The notes below the pieces were generated by a model. The model ran no database searches, was not told where the DNA came from, and saw nothing but the letters and a program-made list of their open reading frames with translations. A DNA stretch of 64,000 nucleotides from Sclerurus mexicanus (taxonomy: Eukaryota; Chordata; Aves; Passeriformes; Furnariidae): contig VWZF01002931.1 in NCBI GenBank assembly GCA_013396755.1, forward strand, positions 80,429 through 144,428, given 5' to 3'. Shown here piece by piece: positions 24,966 through 38,600 of the stretch. Numbering within the stretch: the stretch's first letter is position 1; every line of letters starts with the position of its first letter. The translations under genes and the position numbers were made by a program.

Positions 24966-26869
24966 CTATGTACTAAAACTACTTGCCCGTTACTTTACTG
25001 ACCAACCTATCTGAAACTACCGAATGGATCTGAAAAGCAGGAAGAATGGAAGGAAATTACAGAGAGGGAAGGGTGTGGAGGACTACATCTTATCAGCAAC
25101 AGCATTTTTTATTTTTTTTTCAGTCTCTGGCTTTGCAGACTATTTTAAGTTGGACACATGGAGAGTTTTAGCTGGCTAATTCGATTTCAAAAAAACCTTA
25201 TCTTCCATTACTGTTAGTTGCATCCATTTCCTTGCAAAGCATGAGCCATTCTCTGTACAGTAATTATACAGTTAGTAGTAGCCTAAAGATGAAAATCAAT
25301 GTTAAAAAAAACTCAAGTAATTGGCCTTGCTGTCCAGGCACACTGAACACTATAGCTATCACTGGACAAGCTACCCCAGCGGGCATGTGTGCAAACCCAT
25401 CAATTCCTGTATAACAGAAACATCAACATGGATTGCAAATACATTGCTCTAAGTTGTATCACACACTTAGGTAAACAAGACCAGTATTTTCCCTGCTTTT
25501 CAAATGCAGTGAAGTAACAGGAGTTCTCTTCATTCTACTAAGGGTCATCAGCTGTCACCATTTTCTAAAACTGCAGATGTATAAATGGGTTAATGGATGC
25601 ACTGGATGTAATACAGATTGGGTTACTTTTTCATTTCGTTTAAATACACATGAATGCCCAATGGCATCTCTCTCACACAAAATGTCACACTTCAGTTAGT
25701 TTCCAGTTAAAGTATGAATTGGGATGGCAAGGCTGGGAACACTTAAAACAGCTCAGAATGGCCCAGACTGTAAAAACTATTAATTCTCAATTCAGTGCAG
25801 GTGTCTGAGTTTTCTGTTTAGACCTATTCTGGATGTCTGACCAACTTTTCACTGGGTTTTCTGGTAAGATTTCTAAATAAGGTCTCAAAGGCCATGGTTA
25901 CAGGCTCCTAACATAAACAAATTTCTTTGATGTTTGTATCAACTTAAAAGCATCAAGAGCATTCACTTTTACTCATAATTTTATAGATGACTGAAGAAAA
26001 GACTTCGTTGAAAGACAGAAGTGTTTTGGTCTTCCAAATGAAAGATTATTCCACTGCATGATCTCCTTTCCCAGTTTCAAGGTTGCCAAGGAGGAGCCAT
26101 GTCCCTAATCAAGTTAAATCAACTGCGTAGGCATTCACAACACTCCCCTCCTCAAACTCACACTTCCACTTAAAACAAAACCAAACCAATGAAACTAAAC
26201 CAAGCCTATGAACAGCTTATCAGATAACCATGAACTTGTCCTACTTTTAACAAAGGATTTCTATTAAGAGTATTTCAGGTGTGAAAGAGACAAATGTGAC
26301 AACTTTTAAACTGACATTTTCTATTAAGGATTTATTTTTCTGAAGAGAAATTAGCCTGGTCCATTTTGCCCAATGTTTTCATTATTTTGGATTCTTTCTT
26401 TCCCTTCTCACTGCCATCCTCCAACTTTGTGTATCAATTGCTCTTAAGTTAGTTCTAAGAAGTGTGCCGAATTAAACAAGGTTCTTAGCTAGAGCATACA
26501 CTTTGGAATTTAAACATTCTGAGTGGAAATTCCTTTTTTATAAAGTACATACTTTGCAGGCATATAAAACACACAAAACCCCTGAAGTTCCTCAACCATT
26601 TCTCAGAAAGCAGCTACAAAAAAAGAAAAATACAAAAGGCTTTTCAGAAGCACATACAAGTTACCTGCACATCTAACCATCTTTTGATGGTTAACTACTT
26701 TTATCTGATATGAATATCAATTCAAAAGTGAAACCTCAAAATCAGAGGTCGAAATAGGGTCCCTCTGAAAAACAAAAACATGGCACTAGCACTCTTAGGT
26801 ATCTTGGAAAGTACTAGTCTGCCAGACTGAGACTTTTGCAATGCTAAGGCATGTGCTGATGCCAGTGCT

Positions 26870-27250
26870 GTACAAAAGCAGAGGCACAGTCGGGGAAGAG
26901 GAGGAGCAGGGCTGCCCTGCAAGGGGGGTGTGCTGGGAGCCAAGGATGACCCTGGCAGGACAGCATCCTCACTCACCATGGCAGACTCAGAAGGGATGAA
27001 CCAACCAGCAGAGCTGGGTGCTGCAAACAGGTCCATTGGCAGCCCCAGGCACGGTCAGCATTGAACCAGATCCAGGGGGCTCCAGCAGCAGGACACAGGG
27101 CTGGAGGATAACCAGCCACACAACTCAGCCAGAGGCTGATCTGAAATGGAAGTCCCAGACCTGTGGGCAGAGGGTGGGGTGGAAGCCCCAGATGAGGCTT
27201 GTTGGGGCTATTAAGTCACACAGGTGCACTGAGGGCCAGAAAAGGCAACA
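26870..27250. other. GC-rich, CpG-poor block in intron 1
   Basis: About 380 nt are clearly more GC-rich than the surroundings, with very few CpGs, so it is not a CpG island. It includes CCATG followed on the minus strand by GTGAGT (26976-26985), a consensus-like donor. An acceptor and an open exon around it are not convincing. It could be a lineage-specific repeat, a lncRNA exon or unconstrained DNA. I recognise no family. Confidence 0.35.
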
Positions 27251-30200
27251 TCATTTCCAGGCCTACTGTGCACTCTGACTATATTTTAAATCTTTAACTC
27301 CGTCCAGTGTATGCTCATCTGAGACATAAACTGCGTTTTGCAAAATATTTCTTCTGAAACAGTTTGATGACAAACATGGTGTGCAAAATGTAAAAATCAG
27401 AACAGCTTTTGAAAAAGCATCTATACTAAAAGCAGTTTCATCAGTATGAAGACAGAGATACAATATCTTAGTGGATTCTTGGTAAAGTTTAATATTCCCC
27501 TGTTTTCAGCAGACCAAGGAAACAGTGAACAACAGCCCCTTTGCTATCACTGACATTGGAATCATACTTCTTATGTTGTTTACTTGAGAAAGCCACATGG
27601 ATAAAGTCAATGGCTGTGGAATGGAGAAGACCAAAGGTGGCAAAATATAATAAAGAATGAAAATAGATTTGACACAGAATAAAACTAAATCTTTAATCTA
27701 TGATCTCATGTCAAGCACAATATAAGTTCTTTCAACAGTTTTTGCTAAAAACCAGCTTAAAGATGGGCCTGATGTAAACCATGTATGGCTCAGCTCAAGA
27801 CACTTACTTATTCTCTACTGTGCTTGAAAGCCTTACCAGCATACTGTCTGTGCAAAGGCAGCAGACAAGGAGATATGGATCTCTCCAATGGTATTTGATT
27901 CCTCCACAATACCGCTGCATCTTGCAATGTGAGAGAGGAGAAATAATTGATCAGTCTTGCAAAAGATCCTTCCCTGTATAGAAGGGGCTTCATAAAATAC
28001 CACTCCTCCACTGTTCAACAACAGAATACTGTTCTTCACATATCCAGAGGCAGGAAAAAAACATGTATCTCATCCAACCAAGAATATCTTTCAAGCACAG
28101 TGCTGAATACCTTCAAGCTGCAGATGGAACAGCTGTAATGGTTTAGGGAGGAAAAGGTGAATCTAGTAGTGCTACTATTAGAAACCAGCCTTCTTCACTG
28201 GCCAGTCCTGCATGAGCAACTAGGCCAGATTCACAGTGTGATATGCAACACAAAATTGCTTCTGATTTTTCAGAAAACTTTGTTAGTTTCCGCATAGAAT
28301 ATAAACACTCCCTATGGATCTAAATTACCTGACACAGATAAAAAATTGTGCTTTTCCAAAAGAGTAATTATTATTTTTTTGCTTAGTGAGATATTACAGT
28401 GAAACCAGGTCAAGCCACTAGTACACAAAAAGCAAATGAATGAATATTTTAGATGTTTTCCAAGCCTAGAACCACAAGAAGCCAGAAATACAAAAAATTC
28501 TTCCTTAGCTCTTCCAAAGTCAGCTAGGGCTGGCCAGACTTTTGGTTGTTAGTAGTTTTAAATGGCAGGCTGAAGGCTGTAAGGGAAGCCAAGCACTAGG
28601 TGTTCTATGAGAAAGAGGCCGTATGGCAGAAACTGCTTCATGAGGTAAAGGGCACTGCTTCAGTCACTGGGCATTCTCCCACTTCTTTAAATTTATTTGA
28701 AGGCCAGGAGAGAAGAAAGGCTTATAAATAATTAAGGCCAAAATAACTCTCAGGACATTTCCAAGTACGTGACTTGCTCCTCTATTACAGACAACAGGTA
28801 CAGACTGTACTGCACTCAAAGAAGCATTAAAAAAAAAAATAGCATCTGATATGAAATGCACTTAAAGCAGAATGCCTTCTCTCACTTCATTTGCTCTTGT
28901 ATGTAATTTCTGAAACTCCAGGAAGAAAGCAATTACTGTCACACTGCAGCCTGTGTTTACCAACAGCACATGGCACCCCTCCAGCATTCCTAGCACTGCA
29001 GGAGCAGCAGCACACCTAACAGAAGTATGTAACCCTGGGCTGGGTGCGAGACCACAGCATTTGATGTAAGCTGCAAGTGGTGTGCTAGCCTACAGTTGCA
29101 GAGAAGAATAAAAATAACAGTGTATGGGAGACATCTGACACAATCCATACCCATCCAGTTGAGTTCTGTCTAGAGGAGGAAATCTCTTCCCATGAACTAG
29201 CTTTCTCTCCCTTAATTGCTGTCATGGGAGAGTTTCATGTGGATAAAGCATGGCAAGGAGTATTTCTGTGCCTAAAAAGGTGTCTGTACCCCACACAGTT
29301 ATGGGTGGAATTGCCATAAAGCCTGATAAACTCTCAGGAGTCAAGTTCATCTCTGGACAGATGAAAGGGGTTTTTAACCCTTACATCATACAAGTCTTCT
29401 GCTGCAAGGGCACTGTCTTCAACTTATTTATACAGTCCCTAGCAAGACATGGACCTCATCCTCAGGTACTTAAATCCTTAAAAATTCTTAAGCAGGTGGA
29501 GAGGGAATTTAAATATTCCCCTAATCCAAATAGTAATAAAACTACTAACTTTCTCACTTCTACATTCTGAAAAATGAGTCAAATTATAATTTCATTTAAT
29601 TTTTCTAACTATTGCTATATCCTATGCAAAACTTTTAAAGTCTCTAAGCATCTAGAGATCCCATACCTGTGTGCATGAACAGATGCCAAGGCTTCTCTAG
29701 GACACTGAACTTAGAAAACAACCGCTACTGTTACTACCCCTGTGAGTCATCAAACAACAACATGCAGTGGCCAACGAGCAAGAAACCATCTCAACTAGCA
29801 TTTCTACTTTCCCAATTCAATCACAACTTTCCCTTTCCAGGAAAACTTCCATTCTCCATCCGATCCATCTTTGCTGTAACAGATTTTTATTTTTTTTAAT
29901 CCAATTTGTAGTGTGCTTTGACTGTATCCAACTTGGGTCAGATTCTGCTTTCAGCAGTCCAAAAAAAATGTCAAGAGAGGTTTAAATAAAGTCAAAACAA
30001 CAACTTCAATTGGGACCGGTTAGACTTCTACCCTTTCCTCTCCTTTGTTGCAATACCCATGAGAGTACATACTCACTGACTCTGAAGCACATAGAGCTTA
30101 GTACATGCACCCCTTGCTATTCCCTCCTCCTCTCTCCTGCTAAAGCACCACACTTTTTATGTAAAAGCATCTCTCTTGTTCATCCACAGAACTAAGCCAT

Positions 30201-31384
30201 TTTGTGGACACAAATCTATCAGGCAGACCTAAGTACTCTTCTGTGTCAGGGTCCACAAGTACCAAGTACTTTTATAGGTCTCACCTAGTCCAACAAAGTT
30301 CTATTATAGAAAAGATGTGAACTTCCCAAACTGAAAATTAGCACCTTATTCATTACTTCCTTGCTCATTACTCCAGAATACCCTCAACAATTCAGCAGGT
30401 CTTTCTAAGGCAACTACTGATGAAGGATTCTTTTTAAAATAATCTAAGAATTCAAGTTAGGATTAGCATCTGCATAAAGTAACATATCTACACGATGCTC
30501 GCATTGCCATTATTATCAGTTTTAATCCACATAATATCAGTAATCTACTCACCTTGTAGAACTTTGTGTTCTAAGGTTTAAAAAAAAAGAAACAAAAAAA
30601 AAAAAAATGAAAGTGCCAGAGTGTACTTTTCCTTCCCATACAGGAAATGCTGCCTGTCCAAGCCAGGTGTCTGCAGCAGCTCCACCTCTCTGCCATGGCA
30701 GGGTTTAGGTCTGCAGGGTACAGTAGTTAACCATTTATAACCCTCTCGTGCCTTGGCTATGTTATTCCAAGACCTCAAATTAGACACAGCCAAGAGAGCC
30801 TGGATGGCACCTGTCCAAGGATGTAGTTTTGCACCTCAGGCAATCTCATCTAAGAGCTCACTACTGCCAGAAATGGGAGGGAGGTCCTGCTCTCTTCCCC
30901 TGCCTTCTTCCCCCTCCCTTAATTCCAGAGCACATTACTACAGCTTGTCTTATGTCAGCTCTGGAAATCTGCTGGGACTTCCTCATGGCTTAGCTGCTTC
31001 ACCTTCCTAACTTAGTAAAAGAATATGGTCCTTTTTAGCTTGGTTAGTGAATTTTAATAGCTCACAGTGGAGCCCAGAATTAGTAGCTCACCTGGCACAG
31101 GGAATAGAAGAATCACACAGCTCAAAGAAGGAAGAATATGAGCAATTCTGCCTTGACAGCAGTTGGGTCAGGTCAATTGAAGAGCTTGTGAAATCACAGC
31201 CCAGGGAAGACTCAGGGTCTCAGCAGGCAAATGAACTCCCCAGAACACATTCCCATCATTTCTCTATGGCAAAGCCACTTTAGAATAAAAGTCGCTTTCC
31301 CTGAAACAGCCAGTTGATTAAAATTGCACAAATATGTTTTGCACTGTTTTTCCTCCTCCCACATCAGTCCTCACCCTGCCCTTA

Positions 31385-31418
31385 CCCCCACCTCCAACAC
31401 CCCACCCCCCCACCCCCC
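31385..31418 (-). other. G-quadruplex candidate on the transcript strand
   Basis: On the plus strand there are C runs of 5 (31385-31389), 4 (31400-31403), 7 (31405-31411) and 6 (31413-31418), so the minus strand has G6-T-G7-T-G4-(10 nt)-G5. Loops are short except one. The G-rich strand is the PTPN14 nontemplate strand, so both DNA and nascent RNA could form the structure. Confidence 0.7.
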
Positions 31419-32135
31419 AAAAAAAAGCATTCTGTAACTGAATGTCCATAAGAGGAGTTAATATTGCAATGTCAGGATGTGCTATGTTTTCTACATGGGA
31501 CAAACCATCCAGATGAGGAGAAGTGAGACCAGCATTCTGGCATTTTGGCACATCTTTCTTTTAGACTTGGTACTACACTTGGTCCCCAAGTGCCACCTTT
31601 CAGAAAAAGCACAAGGTCCTGCAGCCTACATTTTCACAAAACACTTTCTAGCAATCAAAGACCAGGAAAACCTAACCATTATTGTAAGGGTCAACTTTTA
31701 AAAAATCCATTATATTCAAGTGACTTAAAAATCTCAGATTTGACAGAATTCTTTACTTTTTGTCCTTGTTTTAACCCTACTGGCTACAAGCTGTAGCAAC
31801 ATACTACCAGTGCCATGTACTTTTCTTATCACTTAGAAACCTTTCTGATAGGATTTCAACTCCTTCAAGCTTGCTGGAGATACACTGTTTTTAAGGGGTT
31901 ACATTTCTTTCTAAATGTGATTGATAGGCATGCAAAAACATTATAAAAACAGTGAATGATATGCTTAGTAAAAACCACAGGAAAACTTCTTAGAGCATGA
32001 TTCATTATTCTCTCATATTACAAAGATGTGAGTACAACTAAAAAGTTCTAAACACAGGATAACATGAAGAGCAGGATCAATTGCTCCAACAGAGGCAAGT
32101 ATCAGGCATAGAGTAAAATGATACACCCCAGAGCA

Positions 32136-32177
32136 TTTGCACTAGTTAAACACCCACTAGTGCAAACTGGCGCCAGT
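32136..32177. repeat. 11-bp inverted repeat overlapping a 12-bp palindrome
   Basis: Arms TTTGCACTAGT (32136-32146) and ACTAGTGCAAA (32156-32166) are perfect complements around a 9-nt loop. The palindrome ACTGGCGCCAGT (32166-32177) begins at the last base of the second arm. No transposon termini or target duplication were seen. Confidence 0.65.
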
Positions 32178-32647
32178 TGATGTACAATTTCAAATAATGC
32201 AATAAAAAGTTTGTTAAAAAGAAAGACGCAAACATTCAAACATCACCCATCCTGCTTTAATGAAAAAATATCTCTTCTCAAGAGCTGGCTGCAGTTTCCC
32301 TTTTGTACTGGGATTTTGCAATGGAACAGTGCCAAGAGAGAATTTGGAGATTAGGAAGCAAATAGGCACAATGCCTGTGAGACTGCAAGATCTGCCTGCA
32401 GCTCATTACATGGCCCTGGTGTCAGACGAAGACTGGAAGGTGCCTACCTAGATTCACATGATGCTGCTCTCAGCTGAGACCCTGCTGGGAACGCAGCAAA
32501 ATATGGTCCTGTGCACTTAATAAAGGTGTGATATCTTTGCTCCTGCCTTTCTTCTGATTTTAATACAGCTTATACAACTGGGATTTTACAATTTCTACTC
32601 AAGCAGTGGTCATGCTTCTGTACCCTCCATTCTTCTTCACTTCCTTT

Positions 32648-32693
32648 TATATATGTGTATATATATATACACACACACGCATACATACATATT
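32648..32693. repeat. Compound TA/CA microsatellite
   Basis: ATATATGTGTATATATATAT is followed by ACACACACAC and CATACATACATAT. It is likely polymorphic between individuals. Confidence 0.85.
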
Positions 32694-35600
32694 TGCAAGA
32701 TTGTAAAGTCTTTCAAGTAAACAGAAGCTGTGAAAACTTGGGTTATAATTCCAGATTTCCAAAATGTAGCACACTACCTCCAACTCTTGCAAAAGTCAAA
32801 AAGGTATCTGTTTAACATAAGAAGGTCCCAACAGATGTGGATTCCTTGGCCCACCAGGAAAGAAAACGTTTTCCTAACAAAATCTGTCTTGTAAAATCTG
32901 AAGAATCCTATGTACAACTGGGGGAGAGGGGAAAGATCAACAAGAAGCACTCAATTTGCAACACATCTCAGGTAAACAATGTGGTGGCTGCCCTTTTCAT
33001 TCCAGGAATGAAATCTAGTGCTGCTCCCACTGACATCAGTAACAAGAACAGAACCAACTGAAGCAAGACCCATACCTGCAGGCTTACAATAACAATACAA
33101 CTTTGTTCAGTTTCTTTGAAGTTTGGAGCAATGATCCACTTCCTTGGAGAGGCTCAATTAGTCTCATTCACATATTAGATAATGAACCAGGGTAATGCAA
33201 CGGAGGAAAAGTGGCTTGTAGATAAGCAATGAGAGCCAAGCATGATGGGGTGGAGGAAAAAGGGAGAAGAGGGAGAGAGAGAAGAAAAGTACAATATAAA
33301 AAGCATTCACACTGTAAATCCCAAACCACAACCAGGCACGTATAGTTACACAAGTAGATGCTTCATACAAGATCATAACATGAACTTTTTAACTTGCATG
33401 GAAAAAAACCTCTCCACTCCTTAATGCATTAAAACACCAATGCTACAAAATACTGAAAAAATTCCTTCAAGTTGTATCAAAGGAGGATTATATTGTGGGC
33501 ACATGGATGAAGAAAGCAAATCTGTTATCTTTTCTGAATATAGGCCTTGATGTAAATCACACAGCCACAGTCTGTGAATAACTGCATTTGTTTCAACAGC
33601 AAAACACCTCATCTAAAACACAGAAGAGCTGCCGGAAATGAGCTAATAGTACTTTTCTTTCTGTATTAAAGGATTATTTTCTAGTGCCCACTGTGTGGGC
33701 TTAAACACTAGATTGAAACAGTCAAAACACTTAGAAGTAAGATTTATGGCTAAAAAGGAGGGGGTTAGAGGGAGACCTTCTTTGAAGTGACTGACTTCTT
33801 TGACCAGTGTCTCAGAATTACTAGGCTACAAAAGGACCCCTCTCTGTGAGCAGCCTTCTGCATTTTCCTTCATCTCTGTGGCAGATCATACTGATAAACA
33901 TGATTTGAAAACAATTACCTGGGTATCACAGAGTTGGACAGCACATAGTAACTGAGATATTATGGACAACAAATGTCTTTTTATACTTAACAAGAATACT
34001 CTTACACTTCAAATACTACTCAAGCCAACAATATGAATCCTTCAGTACTAGTATGCTTTTCAAAAGATTTCAAAGGAGCTTAGGATTAAAAAAAAAAACC
34101 TAAAATTACTTTCACAGTATTCCAATAAGTGTTTCTAATTACACTGAGAGAGGAAGAAATTGTATATTTCATTGTACAAAAGTGTAATTTTCCTTTTCTT
34201 AATTGTAGCACTGATATATTCACTTAGTTTAGACTGACTGCTTATTTCATCTAACATATTATTTGTCATTAATTCTACTTAAGAGAACAGTTTTGCACTG
34301 AAGGCTAGTAAAACTGTATTAGTTTTGGAGTATAAAATACACATTGCAACTTTATACACAAACCCACTGTAATAAATTCTAGAAACTGTGGCATGCCATT
34401 CTGTGTTCACCTTTCCCAAGAGTGCTTTGATAATCGCTTTACTACCTTTCCCCATAAGTCTGGACAAAATAGTCACCCTTTACAAATGACAATGGCTCTA
34501 TTTGGAATCATACTTAAGGTTATCAGCTTTTAATGAGACTACAGCCTAACTCTTGTTAACCAATCCTGTTAGAGAAGGTAGTTGCTTTGTAAGACTTTAG
34601 AGTGAAAAATTGCTTTGCAGCAAATTTTATTTCATCATGAGATGAAAAGAAACTTTTCTTGAAAATAAACCATCTTTATTTCTTGCTCAGATTAATCCAT
34701 TTTAATGTTAACATTTTAACATAGGACTGGAGCAACAAAGGCCAAAACTGACTTGTAAGCTTGTGATATAATAGACTCACATAACAGACTGTGTAGCTCA
34801 CATAATAGACTTTGTATATTAAAATGAAGAGAGAGAAAAACATTAACGTTAAGCATGAAAATTTTCTTGTTTTGCTGTTCCTTACAATCAATTCAGCTTT
34901 AAAACACAGCAGTTAGTTGGATTTTTAGTTCTCAAATGAAAAGCAGCAATGTTACTCCAAATTTAAATTGCCAATTTATTAAAAACGCCTAGATCTAAAC
35001 ACAACTTGCACAAGATCAAAACACCTTCTGTATAACCACAGGTAGGTGTATTTATTATGTATTTGTATCAAAGTGGCACAAATAGGCCTTTGATCCACTG
35101 GATATACTGTAGTGGCCATTGAAGTTCTATTGAATGCAGGTAAAGAAAAATATTATATATAGATTATGTAAGTTTATTTTTTTTCTAAGTACAAAACTTA
35201 AAACACCAGAACAGATTAAAGTGGAGTAAAATAAAAGAATAGTTCAACAATCTCTCTGTGTGTATCATGTTATCTTGTTTGGTATCACATAACTGGACTC
35301 ACAACATTCTAAGATGAAGAGGTATCCTTAACATTTACACTCAGCTTAACTGCAACACGGAGACAAGTAAGAGAAGAAACAAGGAACAAAAATAAGTGGA
35401 AAAAGGCTGTGTGGTACAACTCTCCCTGTAATCCTGTCTCTGGTTAGCAAGTTGGAAGCATTTCATTTCTTTAACTTGAAGCCTGATATTCACATTCCTC
35501 TGTGGCTTAATGTGGACATGGACTACAGATCGCACTCATGTCTTAAAGGAGCTAAATGATTTAGCACAGCAAGCCCACAAGCTGCGAGATGGATTGCAAG

Positions 35601-38600
35601 AAATGTTATATTTACGTCCACTTTGAGGAAGGAGGAAATTAAATTTCATAGTCTCCAGTTCTACTGCAGAAGTTGGCAATGCCATGTGGATGTAGTCACT
35701 GCCTTAAACTAAGGTAAGTAAAATCTGTCCTTGGCAGCTGTAAAGACACTCATGCCTTCCGAAGTGCTGTTAAGTGTGGCCACCACTCCTGTGAAACCAA
35801 TTAACCTGTACCAACAGTGTGGGAGTGAGATACGTCTCCAACGACAGCCTTTCTAGAACCAGTGCAGAATGGCAACAGGTGGAACAGATATCAAACTGCA
35901 GACAAAGATGTGATGCCAGTGTGCATTTTATTCAACAATTTACCACAAAGACAAGTCTGTGCTAATACAAATTCCTGTAATCATGGAATAGTAACTTCTT
36001 GTATCTGATGAGAAAAAGGGAGCAGACCAAACCACGCGTGAGCAATGTCTACCACATATGAGGCAACAGTATCAGTGGAAGGGAGAAGGGAAGCGCTCCC
36101 CACCAAGCAGCCACCACGCTGTAGCTCCACCCAAGCTGTTTACTACTGCTAAAGTTCATTATTTCCATTTGCAGACACAAAGCTCCAGGACAAACTTGCC
36201 AAGAATTAACCAGTCTGCCTTTTTTATAAAATGATTAGCTGTGCTTTTGAAAGAGTTATAAGGACCAAAGGGTCACTGGGTAATTATTTACAGAACTGAT
36301 GCCAGGGATGAAATGATAGATAGAGCTATTACAAACATCATGCAGAGTACAGAATGAGAAACTTCTGCAATTTATTGTCCATTGCTGTGAAGTGTGATTC
36401 AGCTCAGAGATAGCACCAGCTCTGCTCTTTCCTCTTGATACTGATAGATACTATAATAAAAATACGAAATTTGACTCAAGACCTTCTGTTCTCCATTTCC
36501 AAGTTCATACAGGATCTACTTAATAAGGGAGGGAAAAAAAAAAAAAAGACAAAATCAAGCCCCCCACACAGTAGACATCATGAAGAGGTGATGTTGCCTT
36601 GCTTTGGTTTGGAAGGTAACCAGCTCAATTGTGACAGAATTAACATCCTCTTTCAGCTAAATAAAGGCTACGGTTGCAGTATAAACCATTGTCATGCACT
36701 TCAGCACAAGGAGGGTTTATAACTTGCTCTTGTGGGAGGGAAACTGGAGGCAACAGAGTTCAGACCATGACTCTCTAAGAGGGAACAGGATCACTGGGAA
36801 AGAGTTTTAAGTATCCTCGTGAAAGAAAGAACAGCTCATGTCTTCCCCAGCCACTCCCCTACTGCAGAATACAGGACACTCAGTCCAAAAGCATTTTCAG
36901 TGCCTAAATATAACACAGGCATTCACATAGTATAAATAGGAGAATCCTCCTGAAGTGCTGTCTTCAAAACATGATCCATTTTTCAGTAAGACTAGAGTTC
37001 AGAGTCATATATTGGCATGTCAAATTCAGGATATCCTTGTAAGAATAATGAATTCATCGTTATTATACCTGGCTATTTTTATAAAGTTTCTGGAAGCAAG
37101 AAATATGAAATGCACTTAATGACTACTCGTATACCTTCATGTTTCTCTTTGGTCATAGGCCAAGAAGACTTTTTGGAATAGAGTCATATCCTTATGGTAT
37201 TTCGTAACACCAGTCTTTGTTGGCAACCATTGATTACATACCCCAACATCAAGCTGCTACATTTTTTCAGGCTTCTTTCAAAGCTTTGATATATAAAGTC
37301 AAAATTAAAAGTAGCAGGCCCTCAATACTACAGTTTATGTCAAAAATAATATGAAACTATTAGAATCACAAAGCCTAGAATTCAACTGGAAAACTAATAC
37401 CGCAAAATATCCTAGCATAAACATTATGATTCCTTCAAGAAAGAGTAAGGAGTAGAGTTTTGAAGAGAAGCAAATAGAAAAAAGAGGAAAAAAACCCCCA
37501 CAGTCCAAAACAAACCCTCACAGACAGAGAGCTGAGGTGACCCCAAATGGTGACACAAAAAAAACCTAAAAGTCCAAGAATCTGTTTCTTGTTGTGATCC
37601 TCCTACTCCATCAGGTGTTCCGGTAGAGGAAATCAATCATCATTAATTTCCAAATAAAGGGTTACTGAGGACCATAAAGCACCGTGCTATGAAAGGATTT
37701 GTTCCTCCTTCTAACCATGTTGTCCTATCTGAACCAGCAGCTCCCACAGGACACAGCATTAGCTGTTCATGGCTATTGAAAGCAGCGACTCAGCTGTGCC
37801 ATAAATAACCTCCAGTGAATTAAATCCTTAAAAGTGACAGATATCTTCAGTTTTTACTGGAGCAAGTGAGCCAGATTGGAGATGTAGCACCATGACACCC
37901 ACTATGGACAAGTTTCAAAATCCTTTGTACTGTCTCTAAACACTCAAGTAAACCAATCACTTAAACTGGCAGTAGGATGTAGGCACTGGCGGATACATGT
38001 CTTCTGACAGTGACAAGGGCAGCACAAAATCTACTACCAAGTTTTCACAACAGCAATTAAAAAAAAGCCACAAGACCAAGTTCATATTGCAGTATCCTCC
38101 TTCAGATCACTGGGCTAAACAATGTTGGGCCTGTTAGTTAAGACTCAAATAGCAACCCCTCATTACCATGATGTATGAAAGTATTCAGTCTGACACTAAG
38201 TTAGAGCAAGAATTTAATTTGCAGAAGAGGGAGAAAACATCACTTTGGAATAAAGTGGAAAGAAGGTAGGGAGAAAAAAAAAAAAAAAAGACTGGCAAAG
38301 ATAAGCAAAGAACAGAGAAAACGTTTTTCAGTGTAGATAGGAAAGGGGGAAAAACTCCAAAAACAAAACCAAACCTTTCCAGCTGTTGGAGAATTTGTAC
38401 AAGTTTAAAAAGTGTTCTGAAGAAGTAAAACAGCGGGTGGCGTGAATCTCATGTTATGTACATAATTTAAAAGATCATTCTCTTCTTCTAAACTCCTTGG
38501 CCTATTCAGACTGCACTTTTTTCCACTGCAATCAAAATTCATCTTCATTTTTATTTTTTAGTAGAGAGCTAGTAAAAAGCAACTCTAACCCAATTTGTGT

